DNA of 64,000 bases from Begonia masoniana (taxonomy: Eukaryota > Streptophyta > Magnoliopsida > Cucurbitales > Begoniaceae). The translations under genes and the position numbers were made by a program. Shown in pieces: positions 13,245 to 24,147 of this stretch (position 1 is its first letter; each line of letters starts with the position of its first letter). The stretch covers positions 3,214,375 to 3,278,374 of the forward strand of contig CM039502.1 in assembly GCA_022432975.1 (NCBI GenBank), read 5' to 3'. Below the pieces are notes generated by a model that saw only the letters and a program-made list of their open reading frames with translations, was not told the origin of the DNA and made no database searches.

Positions 13245-16200
13245 TCAAGTTTTCTCCTTCAACTGAGCAACAGGCACATAAAAAGTAGTGTGTTGAAACA
13301 GAGTTGATTTATGTGATTTCTTGGGTTTTTTGGTGTTTGTAAATCTGAGTAAAACCTGCTTCATATTTTCTAATCTACGCTTAATTTTACACACTCTTTC
13401 CATCTCTTTTTCTGCCTCTTCGTATCCACCTCCTCTTCCTCTCCCCTTCTTCCCTTTCTTCTTCTTCTTCTCCTTCATCCTTTCTTCTAAAAGCTTCTTC
13501 AAGCTCTCATCATCTTCACCAATCTCCAAATCATCATCCTAAAAATCCACATTTAACAAAAAATAAAAGAAAAATAAACATGGTGGCAACAACTGCGAGA
13601 TTACGTCTAATCACATCTTTGTAATCTTCCTAACTATATGTATGAGAAATGAGTCAAAAGCTATGGGCATGGTCGGACTCCAAGAAAAGATACCTTGTTA
13701 GTGGTGCAAGGTCTAAGAAGGATTCTCTTGTGCTGCTTTTTATTTGAAGGGTTGGATGTCGCCTTCGACATCTTTCTCCAGCAATCTTCTTAGCATTGTT
13801 TGATGCTAATTTATCGCCATCATCTTTCTGCACTGCTTCAACATTAAATTCCTTTGACTTACTTGGAGATAGTAAAGGTTTTGTTCCCTCTACCTGTTGT
13901 GCGCAAAACAGCCGCAGAAGAAGTTAGTAAAGGTTTTACATTCAAGGATTTGAAATGTATAACTTGTGTGCCCAAGAAAATGTTATATGCATATTCTACA
14001 TATATATGCATGCGCGCAGAAGTAGACAAATCATAACTATAGTTTCTATTTATCGAGGAATTGAAATATGTTATGTAATTATATATATGATGTATGTGTG
14101 TGTGCGTGCAGTGCATGCATGCGCAGATGAATAAATAGTTTAGAAACTCAAATTTATTGATATTGTCTTTAATCAGATAAAAGCAACCTTCTCTTAGGAG
14201 GAGTAGGAGCATGCCACGTTGCATAAATTTTCACAAGGATGAAATCAGCAACAATGAGAGGTAAATGTAGAGTTAACAGGATGCTGAGAAGAGATTTGGA
14301 AATATGCATTTACGAAACATCAACAAATGCTAACTCACCTTTCTTGCCTTAAGTGCAACATATCGTGCATTCTTGAACCATTTGTTGACCTGAAATTTAC
14401 AAAATAAGATTCTTCTAGTTGAAATTTCAAAAAACAAATTTAGATGCAAAACAGTCGCTCTCTGTCAGAAATTATCTGCAGGAAAAATAAAAAATAAAAA
14501 CAGTGGAAAAATTCAATAGACAGATAGAAATTTCTATAACAAGCTTTTTATTGCTCAGGAACCACAGCGTTTCCAATTACTACATATAATTTGTAGAGAA
14601 AACTATCAGAGCATCACTGAGATAATTCTTAAAACTAAAAGAAAACTTCGTTGGATGCAAGTACTTCCCATTACCTTCTCAGGATCGATGCCCAGTTCTT
14701 CTGAAAGATTTTGTTTGACAGCTTTAGATGGAAGTTCATTCTCTCCAAATACTTGGCGAAGCTTCTGGTATAATAAACATGGATTGTAAACGATATTAGA
14801 AAATCTGCAATTCAAAGACTTGCATCAAGGAAAAAGAGAAGGAAATGATTCTTCTAAAACCTGAACCGCGTGACGAGGAATTCTGAAAGATGTCTTGTTT
14901 TGAAGTTTATCTTTCACTTCTGTGCCTAGAGCTGGAGTCTTTTGCTCACTTTTATAAAGAGTAATAAGGGTGCTTGCTGCATCAGACTCTTTCTCTCTCC
15001 TCTTTCTTTTTGCAGGACCCCAATCTTCATCTTCACTTGCTTGTTCATACATTGAAGCTTCCTTTCCAAACATTTCCTATTGTAGCATGTCAAGTTCATA
15101 ATTAAATTTCTAATCTATCTCTCTCCCACACTTTCCTGTTTTTTTACATATTGTTGAATGTAAATCTAAGGCCAAGATTATGAAATATTTGAATTTCAAC
15201 CTGAATTTGATTGCAACCATATGCAACAATGAATCCAAAAGACTAACCAGCTCATAATATTTTATCAATTAACATTATAGACTGGCATTTGACAGAATTA
15301 TGGTTTATGTTGGTACTTACATCATATAACTTCCTATAATCAACAGAATGTCGCCGTCTCCGCCCGCTAATAACTTCGCCTTCAATGAACTCATCAGAAT
15401 CTAGAGGGCTACGAACAGAGAGATTTTCATAGTCAATGCCATCCTTTCCAGAAAAGACTTCACCATCTAATGACCAACTCAAGCTTGTAGAGCTGCTCAA
15501 GAGATCTGAAGCATTGTCATTATTGTCCATCTCATCAACGCAGTGGCTCTTTTCCCTTCTCTCTGGATTATAATCATCATCTTCTGAATCATCAGATGGC
15601 CAGTCTTCTTCTTGATTGAATAGTGAATTTCCACCATCACGAAAAGCAGCATCTTCCTTGAAAATATCCTGCAACTAGACATATTTACTTAACAAGCTTC
15701 ATGCTGCAAAACAAATGGTGAGATTGAAAAACAAACTAAATAACTAGACATCGACAAACTGACCTCCCAACGACTATCCATTGGGAAATGGGTGCCAAGA
15801 TGTGCATTCATTGCCTCTAGTATATCCATCTTACACTCACAAAATTTACAAAACCAGCCCTGATCTCCTGGAGGAACTGTAAATGACTATAAAATTAGAA
15901 GTCAATTTCATTAAAACGCACTGCAAAGTTTTTGTGGAAAAAGAGAAGAAAAGAGTAGAACTCACTGTGTTTAGTGTCCAAAGGTGGGTCTAGACATTTC
16001 TGGTGGAAAGCGCAGTTGCATGTTCCATCACAAAGTATAATATCATTATCTGGAAAAGCTTCACGCAACTTGCATTTTGCACAAATTATCTAGAAGCGAG
16101 ATAAATTAGATAACTATATGTAAAATTTCAAGATTTGTATAATCTAATCTGATTTAGGGCCTCTCTAGTTATAGTCTTACAAACCTATAGTTATTCATTA

Positions 16201-18442
16201 CGTTTATTACATATCAAACAAAAGTGATGGTGGTGACCCCACATTGTACCAAACTTTTGCATATATTTATTGAACAAAAGATCCCAGCCAATAGTCATAT
16301 TAAGAACACAACTTAGAAAACTCAAACAACTAGTCGCCCTAAAAAGCTGCATGAAATATAATGAGACGACAATATAGTGTATTTAGATGCATGCACAAAT
16401 TCCTATTCATTGTGTACAACTGTAACATCTCTCAGGCACGTGTTGGGGTTATCCAAACAAACCGTTTTGGTTATTCAACTTCAACAAAAAAGAAGAATGA
16501 GCCTGTGGTGTTAAAAACTTATAGAGAGAAGTATGTACATGTTCATGGTAAACGGATCCATCTGGACCAATAACAGAGTCTTCAATGCATCCAACTGAAC
16601 TCAGAGAATCTAGCTGCTGAACTGCATCTCGAATTCCAAGTTTGCATTTCAAAATCTGCTTTCTTGCTCTTTGTAATTCATTTTCAGGCTTAATCTTTTC
16701 TCGACTACAAGAAAAACCAAAGTGAACCACCATATTGGTTGCATGAAAAAAAAAATCAGCTCAAAGCGGCATAAAACACCACCAAGTTCATTACATCAAC
16801 AAATCGGTGACTAGTGTTTCATCATTTATATTAAGTGTGAAGTATACATTTCATTATTTTGCTAGAACCTCTCTTATTGTAATTCATATTATTTGAAAAT
16901 GTTTAGTTGAACATGAAAAATTTCATTTAATAGTCAACTTCCGTTTCCAATTCTATGCATCTAACCGAAGAAAACGGCAAGTGTCTCGTCATGTTGAAAC
17001 GCAACTAGAAAAATTAAATTTTCTCAAATATTCAACACTTTATTTTATCTCCCACACAATTTCATATACTAGATTAATAACTCAATGCAGAAAGAAGCCA
17101 AGCATTGGTTTTGTCTTGCCAGGACTTCTTAGGGTTAAAGCAAGATGTTCAGAGTAGAAGTTTTAATAATATATGCTTATTTGTGTTATCCTCAGTTTCT
17201 TCACTTGCGATAATAGAACCCATATAAGTGAAATTCTTGTAAATCAATTTGTAGGTATCATTTTAAGATGCTATGATGTAACGTCTCCCGTTCTCCGAGT
17301 ATAATATTGTCTGTTTTGAGTCGGAATCCGCACATATTTGTTATAGGGATTAGCCCAAAATGCGTTGTATTAGATAGAGAGGGGAAACTCTACTTATAAA
17401 CCATGCATTTTTCACTTTCCCAAACAATGTAGGATTGTACATCCCCACTGTTATACGTTGGGGTCCACCGGACCCTCATTGCCTTCACATAGTGGGCTGT
17501 CACAATATTATTTTTCCTTCGAGGCTCGACGTTCTCGTCGGCCACATTTCCGGTTAGACAGTGACTCTGATACTATTTGTAACGTCCTCCGGTGCTCCGA
17601 GTATAATATTGTCTGCTTTGGGAGGAGCCATCACGGATTTGTTCTTAGGGTTGGTACAAAATGCGTTGTACTAAGTAGAGAGATAAACTTTACTTATAAA
17701 CCATGTATTTTTCACTCTCCCAAACAATGTAGAATTGTTCACCCCCACTGGTATGGGCTGGGCCCCACCAGACCCTTATTGTCTTCACATGGCGGGCTGT
17801 CACATATGATGAGCCAAATGTTTCATCTTGTTTTCCAAAAAAAAAGAAAGATTTAACTAAAGTTTTCCACCACATCCAAAAAAAAAAACATTCAGTCAAT
17901 AGTTCATACCTTTGGCCTTTCCAGCCTTCACCAGAGTAGGCGTCAATGAGGTTCTGCTCCAACTTCATTTTGATCATTAGATACCTAGTTCTTCTCTGCA
18001 AGCGACAGGCTTCGTCTTGCTCTGCATAGCGTGTTTGCCTCTTTTTCCTCGTTCTTTTCTTTAAGTGATCCATGTTTTGTTCCCCAACAACATTGTTTTC
18101 TTTCCCTTCAGACTTGCTCGAGCAGGATTTTTTATCCTGGAACCTAAAATTAGACTTCTTCTTCAAGGAATTCGTTTCCAGTTGTTTAATCTGACTTTTT
18201 TTACCACCCAGGTCAGAATTCTTCTTGGTCCACTTGTTCAATGATTTAGCCCCTTCCTTTTCTATCAAGCTTGAATCCAATCTATGTACATTGCTTTTGG
18301 ATCTTGGTCTTTTCCTTTTACTTTTGAATATTTTGCTGCCCCTTCTGAATTTCAATGATTCAATGAACTCACTCCCAGACTCTGTTTTAGAATTAGATTT
18401 TTTAGAGTCTTGGCGGGCAGCCTTTTTTCTTGGGGCTTCCAT
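13245..18442 (-). CDS. HAT3.1: HAT3.1-type PHD-finger homeodomain protein, one apparent frameshift
   Basis: Ten exons (transcript order): 17910-18442, 16539-16704, 15966-16089, 15764-15876, 15321-15668, 14861-15076, 14675-14764, 14339-14389, 13694-13893, 13245-13538. With one base added they encode about 711 residues. Order: a basic Lys/Arg/Ser-rich N-terminus starting [11 protein letters not shown]; the conserved [20 protein letters not shown] and GWKGQSREKI region; a PHD finger (Cys236, Cys239, Cys253, Cys257, His262, Cys265, Cys284, Cys287); an acidic stretch [33 protein letters not shown]; a homeodomain around 485-547 with recognition helix VNKWFKNAR; and a basic coiled C-terminus. It is a nuclear DNA- and chromatin-binding regulator by family. 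Oddity: the ninth exon starts in one frame and ends in another, so one base is missing, probably within 13760-13800. Otherwise the protein would stop just after 13538. The C-terminal [20 protein letters not shown] frame supports the longer form. Confidence 0.9.
17272..17809 (-). mobile_element. complete TRIM retrotransposon in intron 1 of the HAT3.1-like gene
   Basis: Two direct repeats of about 227 bp (17578-17804 and 17277-17504) flank only 73 bp of internal sequence. Read on the minus strand, each repeat begins TGTGACAG and ends CGTTACA. A site resembling the initiator-Met tRNA primer site (TAGTATCAGAGTCAC) follows the first repeat two bases away. A purine tract (GAAGGAAAAA) precedes the second. 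A perfect 5-bp target duplication TATGA lies at 17272-17276 and 17805-17809. There is no coding capacity. These are the defining traits of a terminal-repeat retrotransposon in miniature. It has the same orientation as the host gene. Confidence 0.92.
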
Positions 18443-19830
18443 ATTAACCTCCAATCTCTTAGCAGTTAGCACTACAAATTTCACAAGAAAATTGATAAGA
18501 AATGACTTGTCAGAAAAGATTTATGGCATGCGATGCACTGAGTTCAAGTTAGAGGGTTAAGAAACTACCCCTCCAATATGAAGTTGGGTTCAAATATAGT
18601 GAATATATCATACAACCTAATATTTCTAATGAAGCAATTTGGAACCAAAATCAGATGACTAACAAACTGATGAAGATGTAATTACCATTATCACCCAAGT
18701 CAATGCTGAAATTTTCACAGGATATTTGAGGTTCCAAGTGGTAATTTATGAGAATTACTGCTATTTCTAGTGGGTGAAATAAAGAAAGAAAATGTTCCAT
18801 GATCATTTTAGCCCAAAAGCGCACAGAAAAAGCAATCGGTGAGTTTAATAATAAAAACATATGTCTGATAGTATGAAAAACTAAGTGAAATATATGATAA
18901 GCCAGTACGAAAATGGGGGAGGTCACTTTCTTTCAACAGCCTCTTTGAAATTTAAATTTATCAAATTAACAGAACAAAAAGAAATATTTTCTCTTGATCA
19001 CTGGTTGTGGCCAATCTACCAGAAATTTTTATTAATAAATAACTTTCTTTTATTCTTTTGGGTCCGTAAAAGTTAATGATAAACATTTGGAATTAAGTCT
19101 CCAATTGCATTTCTCTCCCACTTAATTGTACGTACAGCCAATTTATAGAGAGCTGTAGAGATGGAATAGATCAGTATTGAAAATTCTAAAGTGATCACTG
19201 AAATAAATCCTTCTCAACAATGAACTTTGAGATCCTTACAAAAAATTGTTCACGACTATCGTCATGATCGCCTTATTTGTTCAAATTAAATAACAGCAAC
19301 AGCATCGAAATTCGATTCAAAGAAAAGTCAATTTAGTAATTGTGCCCAAACTTTCCCAAAACAAAAGACCATAACTTGCAAGAAACACCAATAAAACGAA
19401 GAAATATGCGCAATTACCTGATTAAGAGGAACAACGAAGTCGAAGACCTCAAACTCTAAAAACCAGCAGCCAAACTGCACAAAGATGCTCATAGATAGCG
19501 AGAACGATCGAGCTACGAAATTCAAAAAAACATCCTTTTCTCAGACGGAACGATCGGCTCGAATTAGGACTTCCAACTCCCAAATCTTCGTCGCACTTCC
19601 ATCAACGCATTGATTTTCCTAAATCGATTCCTCATTTACCGACTCCCATTGAAGATCAAGATACCTCCGGTGTAAATCTCAGCTGAGATCTACGTCCGAA
19701 ACGATGTTTCATCCAACCGAAACAGAAACGAATCAAAACGAAACTTCAATTCCAAGAAATCAAACTCCAAATTCAGACAATCCAATTCTCTGCTGCCGCT
19801 TGCTGTTGGAGTCGAACCATGCAATCACAT
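18443..19830 (-). promoter_or_regulatory. 5' leader and leader intron of the HAT3.1-like gene
   Basis: The coding exon is preceded by an acceptor TTGTAG (18472-18477) and 29 bases of leader. A donor CAG|GTAATT at 19417/19418 suggests a leader intron of about 946 bases. The upstream leader exon extends from 19418 to roughly 19830, where GC content falls. The transcription start was not located. Confidence 0.5.
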
Positions 19831-19839
19831 AATTTAGTG

Positions 19840-20970
19840 CCTGGCAGCTATTTTAGTCAGAAGGGCTGGAATTGAATCAAGAACTATATATCCGAGACTT
19901 GTATTCTTTAACTAATTAATTAATATTCATTTATTAAAAATAATAATTACTTAATAATAGCATCATTAATCTAGTCCATGACGAAATTAGTCTTTTGAGT
20001 TTTGACCGTCTTATATTGGATTTACTGAAATTTATTTAAATAATAATTTATGAAATAATAAAAAGTAGAAGATTATTTGGTCAGCTTATAATTTTAAGTA
20101 AATACTAATTTAAATAAATAATTCTTATGACATTAATATTATTCTTGTTATAATGCTATTTTTTAGTAATTTAGTAGTAAAACACGACTTATTGCAAAAA
20201 ATATATTTTGACATTTTAATTTGAGTAATGCAAGGTTTTTTGTTCTAAATTTATATTCTAACTGGAGTAATAGTTATATTCAATTATAAATAGTTAAAAT
20301 AAGACATTAATTGTCTCAATTAAATAATGTCATAATTAAAATTAGAGTATAAAATTAAAAAGTAAACTTATCATCACTTTTTTTTTTCTAAGATTCAAAA
20401 CTGTTAGGTTCGCCTCCGATCGTGATTCGAGTATCGGTTTGTCTGACCAAGTGTTTCTATTAGGTTTGTTTTCGGGTCGTGGCAAAAACTATGTCAAATT
20501 TGATGAAGATGTTTAAGAAATAATTCAATATATTTTCATAATTTTAGTTTCTCAATTGGATTTGGTGTAACAATGTCGTTGCTCTATTAAAATTTCTTAG
20601 TTTTTACAAATATACTTAATATGTTAATCGTATATTGAAATTATAAATTCATGAACGCATTATTTGTCTATTATACTATAAAATCATGCGAAAGAAGACA
20701 TTTTTTTCACTCACGCGTTATATACTTTTTATGCCAATAGATTGTGTATCTGTACTGATATGGACTATACACTCAAATGTTCTGTCACGAGCTTAGATTC
20801 TAACTGTGCATAAAAAAAAAATGTAACTGAAACTAAAACTATATTTACATTGATTTGCCATGAAACCCAAATCAAGTGAACGTGGCAAATGAATGAGAGG
20901 AAGTTATTTCGTAACCAACAATAAATAATACATTTCCTTATATGAAACAACCATATCAAGCTTTGTAGCT
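19840..20970. other. AT-rich intergenic sequence
   Basis: No coding exons, tRNA or clear transposon on either strand. It separates the divergent HAT3.1-like gene and the neprosin fragment, so promoter elements for both probably lie here. Confidence 0.45.
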
Positions 20971-20975
20971 GCACA

Positions 20976-20983
20976 TATAAATA
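20976..20983 (+). promoter_or_regulatory. TATA box of the neprosin-like fragment
   Basis: TATAAATA lies 34-41 bases before the ATG at 21017, in a C/A-rich context (GCACATATAAATAAGAC). The short distance means the leader would be only a few bases long, so the assignment is tentative. Confidence 0.4.
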
Positions 20984-21016
20984 AGACAAGCAGTCACTTT
21001 GAAAAGTTGAAAAGAG

Positions 21017-21383
21017 ATGGTAAGAATCTCAAAGATGTGGAAAAAAGAAACCTTGTTGGTTTTGATAACAAGCATAGGATTTGCTTTTCTTGTTCATGGA
21101 GATTCAGGTCGTCGTTTACTGATCTCCCAAGAAAAAGATACTGAGTTGAACAAACAAACGAAGCTCGTAAACGTTGGAGTCGTCAAGACTAATAAGGTTA
21201 ATCTTGATTTTGGTTCGGACAAGATGTTGTTTAATTTTTGATAAATTATTTTATGAAGTAAAAATAATAATTATGATGGTTTTTCATAAGTTTCAGACAC
21301 AATATAGCGATATTATAGATTGTGTGGATGCATGTGAGCAGCCTGCCTTTCAACACCCACTGCTCAAGAATCACAGAATTAAG
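21017..21383 (+). pseudogene. 5' fragment of a neprosin (DUF239/DUF4409) protease gene
   Basis: Two exons are visible: 21017-21196 and 21297-21383, joined by a GT-AG intron in phase. The product starts with a signal peptide (hydrophobic ETLLVLITSIGFAFLVHG), then a spacer, then DIIDCVDACEQPAFQHPLL and KNHRIK. The last block matches the start of the neprosin activation domain, whose usual form is DIIDCV...QPAFDHP.L..H. Family members continue for about 300 more residues with the catalytic neprosin domain. The second exon ends in a normal donor (AAG|GTAATAG), but I find no further exon before the repeats that begin at 22065. The gene is therefore either broken after exon 2 or has an extremely long intron. 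Neprosins are secreted glutamic-type proteases. Confidence 0.6.
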
Positions 21384-22064
21384 GTAATAGTTATTTTTTT
21401 ATCTTTATTTTTATTAAAATTACTTTAACAAACATTTTTTCGGACAAAATAATTATATGAAAAAAATAAACAGTCGAGTAGTGACAATTTTAAGGTCAAC
21501 AATATGCAAACACGTTGATCATAGCTAGCAGCAAACATAAAAATGCCTTTGAAACCAGAATGGGATAGATTGGTCTAACCCTAAATTTATAGCCGATCAC
21601 GAATTATGCCTAATAATTAAGGGATGGCCTACTTAGTATATATTATTAAATTATATGTCCCTATATTTCAACTATCATCTACACCACAACGCAGGTGCAA
21701 TGATAACTGGAAAATAAAATACAAATGTGAGATATCAGATTTACACCTTACAGAAAAAAAACTTTTTAAGGTAAAAAAAAATTAAAAAACTACACGTATG
21801 GGATAATATTATTATGTCAAATTAAAATATAACTGTAAATTTTACGACTCTATTTTATGAGAGTGAGAGGACTAAAAATTTGATTAAGAGAACCAAAATT
21901 ATATTTTACAACCTTGAATGATCTATTGCTTCGTGAATGCATTAAAATAATTTCAAATTCACTTTCTTATAAATAATTAATAAAATAATCTCTTTCAATC
22001 TTAATTACTCTAACTAATATAATGGTTATTGAACAAGGTCAAGATAAGTAATATCTAATGTTTA
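21384..22064. other. AT-rich sequence after the neprosin fragment
   Basis: Searched for the missing neprosin exons on the plus strand without success. No other feature is seen. Confidence 0.45.
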
Positions 22065-22287
22065 TCGTAACTCTGCAGAGTTATTGGTTTCGTTAGTATA
22101 ATATTGTCTGCTTTGAGCTGAATTCTAAACGATTTTGTTTTTGAATTCCATCCAAAAATGCGCTGTAATATAGAGAAATAACAACTCTTTTTATAAACTA
22201 TTCGTTTTCACATCTCTCAAGCGATGTGAAATTGTGCGCTTCTCCTAATACAAGATGAGCCCACGACTGACAAGGTGAATTATCACA
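22065..22287 (-). mobile_element. solo LTR of the TRIM family
   Basis: A single copy of the same repeat as in the two complete TRIMs, minus orientation. The shared blocks are TATAATATTGTCTGCTTTG, AAAATGCGCTGTA, TTTATAAACTATTCG and GCGATGTGAAATTGTGC. It lies between GTAAC at the left and TATCACA at the right. No second copy or internal region is adjacent, and no target duplication is evident, so it is an old solo LTR or a truncated element. Confidence 0.7.
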
Positions 22288-23464
22288 AACTTCCATTCTT
22301 TAGGCCAACAATTCTCAAACTCAAGGAATCATTTAACTTTTCTTGAATTAATCGTGACATCTTTGAAAGCAACATGATCATAAAAAATAGCCAACCATTC
22401 TTAAGTTAAGTATATGGCCACCGTCAATTGGATTATTAATATTATATTTTAAATAAGACTTAACTTGGAGGAAGTGACATCAAAACAACTTTGCTCGTTT
22501 TGACTCGTATGTTATTTGCATAAGTCTGAGTTTACCCTATGTTGTATACCCTTGAAAACATAAATAAAATATAAGCTAAAGTGCGATTAAGCTTTAAATT
22601 TATGAGTGGAGAGTAAATAAGTCTTTGTATTTTTTTCGTAGGTAAATGAATTCACGAACTTAGAATTGTTAGATATTAAGTCCTGGTCGTAAGGGTTGCC
22701 GTAAAATAAATCATGTTTTTGTCGTGTTATCTTCTTTGTTGAGAAATTTCCAAATATAAATAAATCATGATAAAACGATTTTGGTAATTTGTTTTAGAAA
22801 AAAAAAAAGTTAGAAAAATCAACGTGTGAGCCAATTTTGACGTCAATAAGAGCTCCAATCGATTTTTTAAATAATTTGTTATTTTCTTCTTAAAATTTCC
22901 CAGTAGAAGAGATCATGTGACAAAAATATAATTTATTTGAAGCCAACTATAATGACAAAAATTTAATTGCTAACGCTCTAAGTTCACGAGAATATTTGTA
23001 AAAAAATAAAAAATACAAGGATCTATTTGCTCTTTAGCTCAAAATTTAAAAAATAATATGCACTTTACCCTAAAATTAAAAATTGTAAAAATTATTGGAT
23101 CTCGACTTTTAAATTAATTACATTATTAATGTTCTGTAATTTGAGACGATTAATGGAAGTAAATCCGAATGCATATCGCCTCAAATAAGTAAATACATCT
23201 TGAATTTGATGTCCACATGCTTGCCACGTCATATTTGGATATCCTAAAATTATCCTAATATAACTTCACTTTTTCCCTTTAATAACATTATTATTTTTAG
23301 TTATTAAACAATTAATTCTATTTTTAAGTTTAATCCACAGCCCGTCATAAAATCCAAATAAAAGTGAGTAATATGATGTTAATAATCTAATTCTACACTA
23401 TAATCTCACATCATGACATAACATTTATAGATAATTTTATTATTAATAAAATTATTATGATACA
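22288..23464. other. AT-rich intergenic sequence
   Basis: No gene, RNA or clear transposon was recognised. A few bases next to 23465 read ATATA, matching the sequence after 28486. Confidence 0.4.
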
Positions 23465-23469
23465 ATATA

Positions 23470-23785
23470 TGTAACAACCCGACCCACGTACATCGAGGGT
23501 TTACACCGAGCTGTGCGGCCCACGTACATCGAGGGTTTACACCGCCACGTGGCAGCCACACAGGCCTACCACGTGTACTCACAGAACTTTTCCCTCCCTG
23601 TAGGTTATTTTTGCCTTCCTCCCCACTCGAACCCAAGACCTCAGGGTTAAGTACCTGGGCTACAAGTGAGGAGTACCACTTGAGCTACTGCCTGTGTGGC
23701 TGCCACGTGATGGTGTAAACCCTCGATGTACGTGGGCCGCACAGCTCGGTGTAAACCCTCGATGTACGTGGGCCGGGTTGTTACA
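23470..23785. repeat. inverted-repeat (hairpin) element with a tRNA-like loop
   Basis: Arms of about 96 bp (23470-23565 and 23690-23785) are inverted copies with about three mismatches. They begin TGTAACAACCCG and end CGGGTTGTTACA. Each arm itself contains two direct copies of a segment starting GCCCACGTACATCGAGGG. On the minus strand the loop contains TAGCTCAAGTGG (a good RNA polymerase III A box) and, about 45 bases later, GGTTCGAGTGG (a degenerate B box), like the head of a tRNA-derived SINE. No protein is encoded; ORFs here are artefacts of the repeat. Confidence 0.8.
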
Positions 23786-23802
23786 ATAAAAGACGCCTTT
23801 TT

Positions 23803-23996
23803 CTGTAACGACCCATGTCCCGAACCACGTCCCCGGCCCAGGCCCGTACACCTGGCACCGAGCCACGTGTCCGGCCACGTGTCCGCTACTCATGATCTTT
23901 CCTCCCCTGCAGAGGATTTTTGCCTTCTCCCCACTCGAACCCAGGACCTCAGGGACTAGTACCTGGGGTGCAAGTGAGGAGTACCACTTGAGCTAC
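23803..23996. repeat. half copy of the same element: one arm plus tRNA-like loop
   Basis: Starts TGTAACGACCCATG and continues through a GC-rich arm unlike that at 23470, followed by a loop almost identical to the first (CCCACTCGAACCC to GTACCACTTGAGCTACT). On the minus strand the A box TAGCTCAAGTGG and B box GGTTCGAGTGG are intact. The matching second arm is missing; sequence resembling a Gypsy 3' end follows directly. Confidence 0.65.
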
Positions 23997-24147
23997 TTAT
24001 AGTAGGGTTTGGTCTAGGACCACGAAGAATAACCGTAAGTAAAGATGATAAATCGAAGTCTAAGGACGCAAGACATGAGACGTTAATATCAATGACTATA
24101 AGCCAGGGCAAATTTTGAGGACAAAATTTTAAATAAGGAGGGTGGAA
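23997..24147 (+). mobile_element. 3' end of a Gypsy-type LTR retrotransposon internal region
   Basis: The sequence GCAAATTTTGAGGACAAAAT and then AATAAGGAGGGTGGAA, a polypurine tract, sits directly before TGTAATACCC. This arrangement is the usual 3' end of plant Gypsy/chromovirus elements. No gag-pol reading frame remains upstream, so almost all of the internal region has been lost. Confidence 0.6.

Noticed and set aside
17277..17804. Cassandra-type TRIM with a 5S rRNA promoter in its LTR
   Set aside because: I could not see the 5S A, intermediate and C boxes in either LTR. The element fits a general TRIM.
17690..18484. A single 264-codon minus-strand ORF as a gene
   Set aside because: Only 17910-18442 is a coding exon of the HAT3.1-like gene. 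The extension to 17690 is intron and TRIM sequence, and the part above 18442 lacks an ATG.
23501..23570. tRNA gene in the hairpin loop region
   Set aside because: The A and B boxes are tRNA-like, but no cloverleaf with acceptor and anticodon stems can be drawn; a SINE-like promoter fits better.
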